From Candidatus Dormiibacterota bacterium (GTDB lineage Bacteria > Chloroflexota > Dormibacteria > Dormibacterales > Dormibacteraceae), in assembly GCA_003151665.1 (NCBI GenBank), contig PLYD01000282.1, positions 1 through 30,054 on the forward strand: 30,054 nucleotides of DNA, read 5' to 3'. Positions within the stretch are counted from its first letter, which is position 1. Each line of letters opens with the position of its first letter. The position numbers and the translations under genes were made by a program. The notes under the pieces were generated by a model. The model was not told where the DNA came from. It did no database searches and saw only the letters and a list, made by a program, of their open reading frames with translations. Positions 14,658 through 22,636 of the stretch are shown here, piece by piece.

Positions 14658-14974
14658 CACTGCCGGCCGCCCGGCGCGCCGAGCACCCTGCCCGCGGCAC
14701 GCCACAGGACGACTGAGAGCATTACCAGGAAGGTCAGCAGGAAAGGCTCTTCGAACGAGATGCCTGGCGGAAAAATCGCGACGCTGAGGTGGGGGTCGCT
14801 GGTGAACCATCCGCGGGCGGCGCCGACGGCATCTATGACGAGGAAAACCGGCACTGTCAGCGCGACGGCTCGCATCAGGCGGGGACCGAATGCGCCCAAC
14901 TTCATGCGGCGGTCCAGCAACAGGATCCCCGCTGCCGAGAAGATGATCGCGGCCAGATAGATGTAGCGGATCAT
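14657..14974 (-). CDS. crtYc: Lycopene cyclase subunit (CrtYc/CrtYe type)
   Basis: About 105 aa from the ATG at 14974 (a GTG at 14980 is also possible). Three hydrophobic helices, LLLDRRMKLG near the N-terminus and ISFEEPFLLTFLV near the C-terminus match the small subunit of heterodimeric lycopene cyclases (CrtYc/Yd, CrtYe/Yf). The partner subunit is the first domain of the next gene, with overlapping TGATG. It is the first gene of the carotenoid operon. Its promoter region holds the paired GTCTAA motif. Confidence 0.82.
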   Translation of the reverse strand: MIRYIYLAAIIFSAAGILLLDRRMKLGAFGPRLMRAVALTVPVFLVIDAVGAARGWFTSDPHLSVAIFPPGISFEEPFLLTFLVMLSVVLWRAAGRVLGAPGGRQ

Positions 14975-15033
14975 GCCCACACGGCGAAGTTAGCCCGCGT
15001 TGGGGGCGACCGGGCTGGCGGTGATAGCGCCCC

Positions 15034-15051
15034 TTAGACAGAGATCTAGAC
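15034..15051 (-). promoter_or_regulatory. Paired GTCTAR motif upstream of the carotenoid operon
   Basis: On the minus strand GTCTAG (15051-15046) and GTCTAA (15039-15034), 12-nt period, about 55-60 nt before crtYc. It matches the family at fas1, fas2, SOUL and the pseudo-receiver operon. It lies between the crt operon and the end of the upstream SDR gene, so it most likely controls crt. Confidence 0.62.
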
Positions 15052-15074
15052 GCCGGCCGAACCGAACCGGGTCC

Positions 15075-15992
15075 CTAAGCGATTCGGCCCTGTGCTCCCA
15101 GGCGGCGCTGCGCCAATGCCGCGCGCACGGATTCGCGGAATCCGATGGGTTTCAATCCCAGCTCTGCCATGAGCAAAGGCCGTTCCGCGATCAGGTCGTG
15201 GCGGAGGCTGGATACGAGAGAGCGGGCCACGTTCATGTCGACCCGGGCCACCAGCCTCAGCCAGTGCGCGGACAGCTCCGGCGACAGCAGCGGAACCGGG
15301 AACATGACGGGCTTGTGCCCTCGCAGTTCGGTCGCGGTCACCTCGAGCATCTCGCGATAGGTCCGGACGTCGGGACCGACGAGGTCCAGCTCGCGAGCTC
15401 CCGCGATTCGTGCGGCACCGGTCAGGCCGCGGACGGTGTCGTCGATGGACACCGGCTGGCAGAGGCTCGCGAGCCAGCGTGGGGCGATCATCAGGGGAAG
15501 GCGCTGGGAGATGGCATACAGGATCTCGAACGAAGCTCCGCCGGAACCGACGACGACACCTGCTCTGACCGCCAGCGCGCCGGTCTCTTGAATCAGGGTC
15601 AGACCGACCTGCCGCCGGCTCTGGAGGTGAGCCGAGAGCTCGCCCTTCGGGTAGAGGCCGCCTAGATAGATGACGCGCGCGACCCGCTGCCTGTTCACCG
15701 CGCGCACGAAGTTCTCGGTCGCGATCTTCTCACGAGAGGCGAAACCGGCCCCCTCGGCCATTCCGTGGACGAGGAAGTAGGCGAGGTCGGCTCCCTCGAG
15801 CGCGCGATCGACGCCGTCGCCGCTCTCCAGGTCACAGCGCACGAACTCGACGCCAGGGTCCGCGTTCGCGCCCGGGTTGCGCGAGGCCACGCGAACCGAG
15901 CAGCCTGCGTCCCGCAGGGCGGGCACTAGCCGCCGTCCGATGAAGCCGGTTCCACCGAGCACGACCACGCGTTCGCCGGCGGCCGGGTTCAA
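15075..15992 (-). CDS. Atypical SDR / NAD(P)H-binding oxidoreductase
   Basis: 305 aa from a TTG that overlaps the MMPL stop (TTGA); a GTG eight codons in is an alternative. The Rossmann start VVVLGGTGFIGRRLV is followed by DLAYFLVHGM, ENFVRAV, RVIYLGGL and SAHLQSRRQVG, the pattern of NmrA/DUF2867-like SDR proteins. The usual YxxxK catalytic pair is not evident. Substrate unknown; quinone or ubiquinone-related roles are proposed for relatives. It forms an operon with the MMPL transporter. Confidence 0.75.
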   Translation of the reverse strand: MNPAAGERVVVLGGTGFIGRRLVPALRDAGCSVRVASRNPGANADPGVEFVRCDLESGDGVDRALEGADLAYFLVHGMAEGAGFASREKIATENFVRAVNRQRVARVIYLGGLYPKGELSAHLQSRRQVGLTLIQETGALAVRAGVVVGSGGASFEILYAISQRLPLMIAPRWLASLCQPVSIDDTVRGLTGAARIAGARELDLVGPDVRTYREMLEVTATELRGHKPVMFPVPLLSPELSAHWLRLVARVDMNVARSLVSSLRHDLIAERPLLMAELGLKPIGFRESVRAALAQRRLGAQGRIA

Positions 15993-18148
15993 GCCACGTC
16001 GAGCTCGAGTGGCTCCTCGTTTACGCCGCCTGTGGCGGCGGTCACGCGGCCGTCCGCCATCAGGTGCGCCGGCCACCAAACGCGCGGTCCAATGTCGTGG
16101 ACGAGCGCCGGCACCAGGACCGTCCGGACCAGGAAAGTGTCGAGCAGAACACCGAACGCCACCGCGAATCCGAGCTCGGCAAAGATCACCAGCGGGAGCA
16201 CGCCGAACACCGAGAAGGTGGCCGCGAGCACTATGCCGGCCGACGTGATGACCGCGCCGGTCGAGCTGACCCCGGTCAGGATGCCCTTGCGCGTGCCTGT
16301 GCGGAGCGCTTCCTCGCGGACGCGCGTCATCAGGAAGATGTTGTAGTCGATGCCCAGTGCGGTCAGGAAGACGAAGGCCGTCAGCGGGAAGGAGGGGTCG
16401 GTCCCGGTGAAGTGGAAGACCGAGGAGAAGACCAGGCCTGAGACGCCTAGCGTGGCGGCGAAGGAGAGGATCACTGTCCCGACCAGCAGTGCCGGGGCGA
16501 GGAGAGATCTCAAGAGCACGACCAGAATGACCAGGATCACGGCCAGGACCAGAGGAATGATCAGCCTCAGGTCGTGGGTGGACGAAGCCTGCGTGTCGAG
16601 GTCGGTTGCCGTCGTGCCGCCGACCAGGGCCCGCGCCCCGGGCACGGCATGGACGGCCGTGCGCAGATTCTGCACCGTGGTTTTCGCAGCGTCGCTGTCG
16701 GCCGCGGCGGTCAGCGTGACGTCGATGAGCACCTTGCCGCCGACGATCTTCGGGTCGGACGAGGTGGGGTTGGAGGACAGGAGTGAGACCGCCGAGACGC
16801 CGGGGACGGAGCGGGCGGCATCCATCACGGCGCCGGCCGAACCGGCTTCGGCGATGACGACCGCCGGGCTCCCGGAGCCGGCGGGGAAGTGGCCGTCCGC
16901 GACCTGCTGACCGGCGACCGAATCGACCGCAACGGTGTACTGGTCGGTCGATGCGATGCCGTTCGGGTTCAGCCGCGTGATGCCGAATGTCATCGCGACC
17001 AGCACCAATCCGCTGGCCACCCACCACATCCGCGACCGGCTTCCGATCAGCGCCCCGATGCGCATCCAGAATCCAGGTCGCACATGCTCGACCGAATCGA
17101 ACCGCGGGGCGAAGGGCCAGAACAGGCGCCGGCCTGTCAGGAGCAGCACCGCGGGCAGCACGGTGACCATGGCGAGCATGGCGCTGGCGATGCCGATGGC
17201 CGCCGTGGGCCCAAGGCTCTTGTTCGAGCCGAGGTCGGAAAAGAGCAGGCAAAGCAGCGCAAGGATCACCGTCGTGCCGGAGGCGAGGATGGCCGGCGCC
17301 GCCCCCTTGATTGCGGCACGAATGGCCGCCTCAGCGGTCTCGTGGCGGCGCAGCTCCTCTCTGTAGCGGCTGATCATCAGCAGCGCATAGTCGGTGCCGG
17401 CGCCGAAGACCAGGACCGTGAGAATGCCCTGGCTCTGGCCGTTGGAGCTCAGACCGAAGTAGCGAGCGGTGAAGTAGACCGCAGCCTGGGCGACAAAGAG
17501 GGCCAGTCCGACCGCTGCCAGAGGCACGACCCAGAGCACGGGGCTGCGGTAGACCAACAGGAGTACGACGACCACGACCAGGGTCGTGCCCGCGAGGAGC
17601 TTGATGTCGAGCGCCTGGAAGGCTGCGCCGAAGTCGGCGGCGAGGCCGGCCGGACCGGTCACGTGGGTGGAGAGTCCCGGCGACCCGCGGACCGCGTTCC
17701 TCAGGGAGGTCACGCCGTCGCCGATGCCTCCGATGCTGGAGCCGTCCACGTTGACGACCACCTCGAGGGCCTTGCCGTCGGCCGAGGCGATGATCGGGGA
17801 GGGCTGACCCACCACGCCCTTCAGGCCGGCAAGGCCGGCGATGTCGGACGAGACGGTCGCCCGGTCCTCCGCCGTGATGCCGCTGGAGCGCTCGAACACG
17901 AGGACGGCCGGCACCACCTTTGCGTTCTCGAAGCCGGCCTCCAACTTAAGGACCTGGGTCGCCTCCGCGGTGCTGGGAAGGAAGTCCGCCAGGTCGTTCT
18001 TCTGGAGCGAGCTCAGCTTGGTCGCGAAGGGCCCTGCGGCCGCCGCGAGTACAAGCCACCCGACCAGGACCGCGGCGGCGAGGATCAGAGGTCGTTTGCT
18101 TCCTTTGGGCGTGGCGGGTTGAATCATCCGGGCAGGTCTCCTCTTCAT
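15989..18148 (-). CDS. MMPL/RND-family membrane transporter
   Basis: 719 aa with the two-fold MmpL layout: an N-terminal helix, an extracytoplasmic loop, a first bundle of helices with GAGTDYALLMISRYREEL, a second loop, and a second bundle with ALGIDYNIFLMTRVREE. The Asp-Tyr pairs in these motifs carry the proton relay. Such proteins export lipids, drugs or pigments. It is divergent from a TetR regulator with two inverted repeats between them, so it is probably under that repressor. An export role for a carotenoid or phenolic lipid is possible but unproven. Confidence 0.9.
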   Translation of the reverse strand: MKRRPARMIQPATPKGSKRPLILAAAVLVGWLVLAAAAGPFATKLSSLQKNDLADFLPSTAEATQVLKLEAGFENAKVVPAVLVFERSSGITAEDRATVSSDIAGLAGLKGVVGQPSPIIASADGKALEVVVNVDGSSIGGIGDGVTSLRNAVRGSPGLSTHVTGPAGLAADFGAAFQALDIKLLAGTTLVVVVVLLLVYRSPVLWVVPLAAVGLALFVAQAAVYFTARYFGLSSNGQSQGILTVLVFGAGTDYALLMISRYREELRRHETAEAAIRAAIKGAAPAILASGTTVILALLCLLFSDLGSNKSLGPTAAIGIASAMLAMVTVLPAVLLLTGRRLFWPFAPRFDSVEHVRPGFWMRIGALIGSRSRMWWVASGLVLVAMTFGITRLNPNGIASTDQYTVAVDSVAGQQVADGHFPAGSGSPAVVIAEAGSAGAVMDAARSVPGVSAVSLLSSNPTSSDPKIVGGKVLIDVTLTAAADSDAAKTTVQNLRTAVHAVPGARALVGGTTATDLDTQASSTHDLRLIIPLVLAVILVILVVLLRSLLAPALLVGTVILSFAATLGVSGLVFSSVFHFTGTDPSFPLTAFVFLTALGIDYNIFLMTRVREEALRTGTRKGILTGVSSTGAVITSAGIVLAATFSVFGVLPLVIFAELGFAVAFGVLLDTFLVRTVLVPALVHDIGPRVWWPAHLMADGRVTAATGGVNEEPLELDVA

Positions 18149-18168
18149 GATGTTGTGGCAATTATTAT

Positions 18169-18207
18169 CGAACGTTCGTAATATCTATTCCGCAAGACAT
18201 GAATAGA
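18169..18207. promoter_or_regulatory. Candidate TetR operators between MMPL and TetR genes
   Basis: Two inverted repeats lie in the AT-rich divergent promoter region: the perfect 10-bp palindrome CGAACGTTCG (18169-18178), and TCTATTC (18184-18190) paired with GAATAGA (18201-18207). Their position between a TetR gene and its likely target transporter fits operator sites. Confidence 0.6.
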
Positions 18208-18218
18208 GGTGTTCTCTG

Positions 18219-18863
18219 ATGCCTAGGGGGAGGCCGCCGGGCCCGACGCCCGAGTTCGCCCAGCATCGCCGCGGCATCCTCGACGCCGCGACAGCCCTTT
18301 TTGCGCGGAACGGCTACGAGACCACCGGCATGCGCGAGCTGGCCGCGGCCGTCGGGATGAGCCCGCCGGGGATCTACCACTACTTCGCGTCCAAGGAAGC
18401 GCTCATGGACGCTCTGATCGAGGATTCGGTGCGGGGTCCGCAGGGGGGCATCCGCCGGCTACCGGCTGGAGGCTCCCTGCGCGACATCCTGTTTTCGGCC
18501 GGGGCCGGCTTCATGGCCGCGATGTCCACCCCGGAGGCCAGGCAGCGCCTGGAGGTCGTCTTCCTGGCGGCCCACCACCGCGCGGAATGGGCGGACCGCT
18601 ACCTCTCCGGCCTGTCCGACCCGACCGAGTCAGGGCTCGCCGAGGCCATCTCGAAGGCGATGCCGGACGCGGCGCGGAGCCGGGTCCAGCCACGCTGGGT
18701 GGCAAAGCAGCTCATAGGTGCGCTGCTCTCCTTCGTACTGCACGAGGAGATCCTCCGCCACGACGTGGCGGACGCCTCTCGGGACGATTACCTGCGCCAG
18801 GTGGCGGACATAATCGCCGCCGGCGTGGAGCACATCGCTGACGCGGAAGCCACTCCGCGCTGA
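18219..18863 (+). CDS. TetR-family transcriptional regulator
   Basis: 214 aa. The N-terminal helix-turn-helix (ILDAATALFARNGYETTGMRELA, then AVGMSPPGIYHYFASKEALMDALI) is a clear TetR domain at about residues 15-66. The C-terminal ligand domain is not recognisable. It is divergent from the MMPL/SDR operon, with palindromes between them, so it is probably a local repressor that responds to the exported compound. Its 3' end nearly touches the convergent DUF427 gene. Confidence 0.9.
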   Translation: MPRGRPPGPTPEFAQHRRGILDAATALFARNGYETTGMRELAAAVGMSPPGIYHYFASKEALMDALIEDSVRGPQGGIRRLPAGGSLRDILFSAGAGFMAAMSTPEARQRLEVVFLAAHHRAEWADRYLSGLSDPTESGLAEAISKAMPDAARSRVQPRWVAKQLIGALLSFVLHEEILRHDVADASRDDYLRQVADIIAAGVEHIADAEATPR

Positions 18864-18864
18864 G

Positions 18865-19329
18865 TCACCAGCCGGAGGTCCCGGCGCCCCCTTTGTACGG
18901 TCCTTCGATGCCGGCCGTGATCCAGCCACCGTAGAAGTCGCCCGCCTGTGCGCTCACCCGCTCGTCGTCGATGAAGCAGGCGTCAACCCGCCCGGGATAG
19001 AAGGCGATGTAATCCCTGAGCGCGCGATAGGCCGGCAGCGGATCGGTGTAGATCCACGCGGCGGAAGATGACCCCCGATGTTCGCCGACGATGTCGAAAT
19101 AGGAGGCCTGGCCCTTCCACTCGCATAGCGTCATCCCCCTCGACGGCTTCAATGATTCGAGCCTCACATCGGCTCGCGGAAAGTAGATCGTTGGTGGGTG
19201 GCTCGTCTCCAGCACGCGGAGGGCTGAATCGCTGCGGGCGACAGTCACACCGTCGAACTCCACGCGGGCGACGCGGCGCAGTGGCTCGACGCGCGGGGGG
19301 CGCGGGTAATCCCACACCGATTCGCTCAT
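18865..19329 (-). CDS. DUF427 family protein
   Basis: 154 aa. Strong family matches along the whole length: ESVWDYPRPP, TSHPPTIYFPRADV, CEWKGQASYFDI, YIAFYPGRVDACFIDDERV and a FYGGWIT...GPYKGG end. The fold is a small beta structure of unknown biochemical role. It is divergent from the SOUL gene. A single GTCTAG half-site lies at 19337-19342 in its leader. Confidence 0.88.
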   Translation of the reverse strand: MSESVWDYPRPPRVEPLRRVARVEFDGVTVARSDSALRVLETSHPPTIYFPRADVRLESLKPSRGMTLCEWKGQASYFDIVGEHRGSSSAAWIYTDPLPAYRALRDYIAFYPGRVDACFIDDERVSAQAGDFYGGWITAGIEGPYKGGAGTSGW

Positions 19330-19362
19330 GAACCCAGTCTAGAGACGCAGCAGCGCGGGATT

Positions 19363-19380
19363 GTCGAAGTGCTTGTCTAA
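19363..19380 (+). promoter_or_regulatory. Paired GTCGAA/GTCTAA motif upstream of the SOUL gene
   Basis: GTCGAA (19363-19368) and GTCTAA (19375-19380), 12-nt period, 77 nt before the SOUL ATG. It contains one half-site of each sub-type, linking the fas-type (GTCGAA) and crt-type (GTCTAA) sites into one family. Confidence 0.6.
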
Positions 19381-19457
19381 GCTACGTGGCCAAGCGCATC
19401 AGGTCTCAGGCCGAGGGGACATACGGTGATTGCAGAACAACAAGGGGGTCAGACAAC

Positions 19458-19961
19458 ATGAGCGATCAACAGCCGTACAAGGTCGAGCGGTCCATCGAGG
19501 GCGTCGAGATTCGGCGGTACCCGCCGATGGTTCTCGCCACGGTGCGCGAGATTCCTGACAACGAGGCGTTCGGCATCCTCTTCCGGTACATCTCGGGAAA
19601 CAACCGCTCGGCCCGCCGCGCGGCGAGCGAACGGATCGCCATGACGGCACCAGTCTTCTCCGCGAGCGACTCGTTCTCGTTCGCCATGCCGCCCTCATAT
19701 TCGATCGAAACGGCGCCCATGCCGCTGGACTCTCGGTCCGTCCTAGAGGGGATGCCGGCTCGTCGAGTCGCGGCCCTCAGGTTCTCAGGCACCGCCCCCG
19801 AAAAGACGGTTGCCGCCAAGAGCCGGGAGTTGCTGGATACGCTGGAAAGACACGAGCTTCGCGTCTTGGGGTCGGTATTCCTCATGCGCTACAACGCGCC
19901 GTTCACTCCGGGCTTCATGCGGCGAAACGAGGTCGGCGTCGAGCTCCTCCCGGCTGGCTGA
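19458..19961 (+). CDS. SOUL family heme-binding protein
   Basis: 167 aa. The start PYKVERSIEGVEIRRYPPMVLATV and later RIAMTAPVFSAS are the SOUL/HBP signatures, and the C-terminal AFTPGFMRRNEV-type end (here PFTPGFMRRNEVGVEL) is typical. The ATG at 19458 with GGGGG about 10 nt before it was chosen over an upstream in-frame start at 19386. SOUL proteins bind heme or other tetrapyrroles. The paired motif upstream suggests co-regulation with the carotenoid genes, possibly as part of a response to light or photosensitising porphyrins. Confidence 0.9.
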   Translation: MSDQQPYKVERSIEGVEIRRYPPMVLATVREIPDNEAFGILFRYISGNNRSARRAASERIAMTAPVFSASDSFSFAMPPSYSIETAPMPLDSRSVLEGMPARRVAALRFSGTAPEKTVAAKSRELLDTLERHELRVLGSVFLMRYNAPFTPGFMRRNEVGVELLPAG

Positions 19962-20067
19962 TCACGAGCCGCGGTTCTACGTTGATGGCCCGTGAAAGGT
20001 GCAAATCGTGTCGTCAAATAGGCCTGGAGGGTGCGCGCGACCCGGGCCGACGATCGCTCGGCGGGAA

Positions 20068-20949
20068 CTATGCCACCCTGGCGGTGGGGTGGGCCGGCGC
20101 CAGCTTCTCCAGCTGCTGCCACAGCTGTGAGGCGAGCTCGGGATCGTCGGCCCGCGGGTTGACCGCGGCGGGCCGTGAATCCACGAAGTAGGCTCCCGTC
20201 ACGGTAGCGACATCCGGCGAGCTGGAGACGTACACCGAAGTCCTCGCGCCTGCCTCTGGACTGATCATCAGCGGCCTTCCGAGTGCCCAGGCGATCGACA
20301 GCAGGCCGCCCCGACTTCCCAGCCGGGTGCGCACGAAACCCGGGTGAACGGCGTTGGCGGTGACCCCGGTCCCGCTGAGGCGTCGGGCGAGCTCCTTGGT
20401 GAAGAGCAGCACGCCCAGCTTGGACTGTGAGTAAGCGGTCTGCATCGAGTATCGGCGGCGTTCGAACTGGAGGTCGGTGAGGTCGATGGTGGCAGTCCGC
20501 TGGGTGGCCGACGAGACGTTGACGATTCGCGCCGGGGCGGATGCGTGAAGCCGGTCCAGCAGCAGCGAGGTGAGGTAGAAAGGCGCCACCAGGTTGACCG
20601 CCAAGGTCATCTCGAGTCCGTCAGCCGAGAGGTGGCGGCGCTGCTCGAACACGCCCGCGTCGTTGATCAGCACGTCCAGCCGGTCGTAGGTGTCGAGGAA
20701 GTGACCGGCCAGCGCACGGATCGAGGCCAACGAGGCCAGATCGGCGATCAGAACGGTGACTTGGCCGGAGTCCGACGCGGCCGCCACCTCAGCCCGCGCC
20801 CGCTCACTGCGGTCCGGGTCGCGACCGACCATCACCACCCGGGCGCCACGGGCCGCCAGGGCGGTGGCCGTGGCCAGCCCAATTCCGCTCGTCGCCCCAG
20901 TGATCATCACCGTGCGACCTGCGATCCACTGCGTGTCTGTAGTGGGCAC
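20068..20949 (-). CDS. Short-chain dehydrogenase/reductase (retinol dehydrogenase-like)
   Basis: 293 aa from a GTG at 20949. The classical SDR motifs are present: ITGATSGIG, NDAGVF (NNAG-like), NVSS and the catalytic YSQSK. Closest in layout to retinol dehydrogenase / WW-domain oxidoreductase-like SDRs (ADLASLASI, NAVHPGFVRTRLG). Substrate unknown. A retinoid or apocarotenoid substrate is tempting beside carotenoid genes but is not supported by the sequence itself. Confidence 0.88.
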   Translation of the reverse strand: MPTTDTQWIAGRTVMITGATSGIGLATATALAARGARVVMVGRDPDRSERARAEVAAASDSGQVTVLIADLASLASIRALAGHFLDTYDRLDVLINDAGVFEQRRHLSADGLEMTLAVNLVAPFYLTSLLLDRLHASAPARIVNVSSATQRTATIDLTDLQFERRRYSMQTAYSQSKLGVLLFTKELARRLSGTGVTANAVHPGFVRTRLGSRGGLLSIAWALGRPLMISPEAGARTSVYVSSSPDVATVTGAYFVDSRPAAVNPRADDPELASQLWQQLEKLAPAHPTARVA

Positions 20950-21028
20950 TGAGTTAACTGTGGACTTCGCCGATGCCCGCGTCGGCAGTCGAAGGACCCT
21001 CCCGGACCGGGCCGCTCGGACCCCGGTT

Positions 21029-21063
21029 CTGCCGCGGTGAGCTGGGCGGCGGAACCGCGGCAG
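21029..21063. repeat. GC-rich inverted repeat
   Basis: A perfect 10-bp inverted repeat (21029-21038 with 21054-21063, arms CTGCCGCGGT/ACCGCGGCAG) spaced by 15 nt. It sits between the SDR start and the broken arsC. No T run; it could be a weak terminator for arsC or an operator. Confidence 0.4.
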
Positions 21064-21129
21064 GCTTTGCGGTGTAGAAGCTCTGATGAGATGGTCGATC
21101 GGGGTTGCATCGGTCGCGTCGTTGTGATT

Positions 21130-21652
21130 TCACTCTGGGCGCCTATGTAAGCCAACAGCAACCTGCCGGCGCGGCTGTTTCGCCCGGCCCAGGAGTTGGG
21201 TCGCCCTGCTGGCCAGGCCGATGCATTTGCCGCGGCTATCGCCAGGAGCCACCTGCCCGGCGACGCCCGTTGCTAACGTGGCGTGCTCCGCGACGTTTAC
21301 TTCGAGGCGGTCCGAGCCTGCTGAACGGACGTGCACGGTCCCATTCGCTCGGTGATCAAGCAAGCCGGCTGCCATCTGCGAGCGGCCAGCGTTGTGAACA
21401 CAGACGAACAGAACCTCGGGAAGGCCGGCCGGAACATCCGCCTGCGCTCGAGCTACTGCCGCCAAGCGTTCGCGTGCGAAGCGCTCGGCAAATAGCTCGA
21501 GATAGGTCCTCACCTTGGCCGTTGGCCTCGAGCTGTTCGAACGAATCGTGCAAAACCTCCGCGACAGTCTCTCGGGAGAACACACCTGCAAACTCACTCG
21601 CCAGCCTGCCTTCGGCACCGCCGAGTTTGTAGTCACCGCTCATGTCGAGCAC
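21130..21652 (-). pseudogene. arsC: Arsenate reductase (three-helix domain plus LMW-phosphatase type), frameshifted and truncated
   Basis: The N-terminal part (from 21652 or 21643: RLASEFAGVFSRETVAEVLHDSFEQLEA) is in one frame, and the continuation (TAKVRTYLELFAERFARERL ... VLFVCVHNAGRSQMA) is in the next. Removing one base at 21522-21523 would join them into the usual sequence, including the CX5R loop. After VHVRSAGS the family sequence is lost: the frame runs about 55 codons with no similarity, and the catalytic Asp region is missing. So there is one frameshift plus a 3' truncation or replacement. Its 5' end overlaps the end of the ArsR-ArsC fusion gene by about 20 nt. Confidence 0.75.
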
Positions 21653-22457
21653 CTACAACTCGCATTTCATCCGAGCGTCGACGAGGCGCCGTCGGCTCCA
21701 ACCCTTTTGAGACCACGACTGGAAGCAGGTAAGTGATGCGCAGGCGCAGTTCCTCAGCAGTCCGCTTGAACGCTCGTCGTACTTCGCGTCTGGAGTCGCC
21801 TAATCGCGCGGGGTCCGGCAGGCTCCAGTGGATGACATCTGCTTTGCTTGGGAACGGTGGGCAGTCCTCTCGCGCGACGTCGCAGAGGGTGATCACGAAG
21901 TCGAAATGGACTCCAACCTCTTCGATGCTCTTCGAGCGGAGGTTGTCGGAGGGAACGCCCAACTCCTTTAGCACGGTCACCGTCATTGGATGGACTCCGG
22001 CCGGTTTCGGTCCAGCGCTAAGTACCGCGGCTGCTCCGCCAATCAGGTCACGAGCAATCGCCTCCGCGAGTTGGGAACGAGCGCTATTACCGGTACACAC
22101 AAACAGGAGGCGGGGTTGACGCCGTTCTTTAGGGGCGGCTGGCGTTGTCTGCAGACGCGGCACCGTCAGGGCCGGGTGCAATCCGGTGAGGGCTTGATCC
22201 AGACCATCGCGGACACCACCCAGATTCAAGCTGTAATAGATATCCCTTGAGTCGTGCGAGCTACGGCGCTCCGAGACCATGCCCGCGCGACGGAGGAGAG
22301 CCAGGTGATACGAGACCAGGTTCTGGCGTTCACCGACCGCATCCACCAGCTCGCCCACCCGATGGTCGCTGTGGGAGAGCTGTTGGGCCAACCGCCAGCG
22401 GACATCGTGCCCAAGCAACCAGACGGCCTCCGGGGCCTTTGCAGTAGGGGTCGGCAT
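21633..22457 (-). CDS. ArsR regulator fused to arsenate reductase (LMW protein-tyrosine-phosphatase fold)
   Basis: 274 aa. Residues about 10-95 are an ArsR winged helix (LVSYHLALLRRAGMVSERRSSHDSRDIYYSL). No cysteines lie in it, so the classical CVC arsenite site is absent. Residues about 115-255 are an LMW-PTP-type ArsC with CTGNSARSQLAEA (Cys121, Arg127), LSAGPKPAGVHP, FVITLCDVAREDCP and a DPAR Asp region. It may sense through the reductase domain. It is the only intact arsenate reductase here. An ArsR-type palindrome lies just before the ATG. Confidence 0.88.
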   Translation of the reverse strand: MPTPTAKAPEAVWLLGHDVRWRLAQQLSHSDHRVGELVDAVGERQNLVSYHLALLRRAGMVSERRSSHDSRDIYYSLNLGGVRDGLDQALTGLHPALTVPRLQTTPAAPKERRQPRLLFVCTGNSARSQLAEAIARDLIGGAAAVLSAGPKPAGVHPMTVTVLKELGVPSDNLRSKSIEEVGVHFDFVITLCDVAREDCPPFPSKADVIHWSLPDPARLGDSRREVRRAFKRTAEELRLRITYLLPVVVSKGLEPTAPRRRSDEMRVVGARHER

Positions 22458-22468
22458 GCGCGGATTAT

Positions 22469-22484
22469 ATCAAACTGTTTTGAT
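22469..22484. promoter_or_regulatory. ArsR-type operator
   Basis: ATCAAA-N4-TTTGAT, a perfect 6-bp inverted repeat in AT-rich DNA 12 nt before the ATG of the ArsR-ArsC gene. ArsR family operators have this ATCAAA/TTTGAT form, so autorepression is likely. Confidence 0.75.
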
Positions 22485-22499
22485 GTAACTCGGTAGGCT

Positions 22500-22518
22500 G
22501 GATCACAGCTGGATCACG
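22500..22518. repeat. GCTGGATCAC direct repeat pair
   Basis: Two CTGGATCAC units at an 11-nt period. Similar pairs lie about 50-60 nt after the tRNA fragments, at 3381-3402 and 22726-22743, each followed by an ATTCCC/ATTTCC-like stretch. These are probable parts of one repeated att region. Confidence 0.5.
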
Positions 22519-22553
22519 CATTCCCGGAAACAGGCGGTCATAGCAGGTCACCT

Positions 22554-22623
22554 GAGGACACAAAGGCGGCGGGGTTTGAGTTCAGGAGGGCCGTCGCGGA
22601 CCCCGGAGGACACGCGAGGACAC
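22554..22623. repeat. Three copies of GAGGACAC
   Basis: Exact 8-mers start at 22554, 22606 and 22616, the last two 10 nt apart, immediately before the tRNA-Pro fragment. Possible arm-type integrase sites; function inferred only from position. Confidence 0.45.
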
Positions 22624-22636
22624 ACCACTAAGACGG

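Noticed and set aside
13324..14700. 458-codon minus-strand frame
   Set aside because: Arg/Pro-rich shadow of the fusion gene caused by high GC.
9595..14974. crtE (GGPP synthase) in the carotenoid operon
   Set aside because: No polyprenyl synthase DDxxD pattern outside CrtB and UbiA was found anywhere in the window.
16889..18181. 430-codon plus-strand frame
   Set aside because: Low-complexity shadow antisense to the MMPL transporter.
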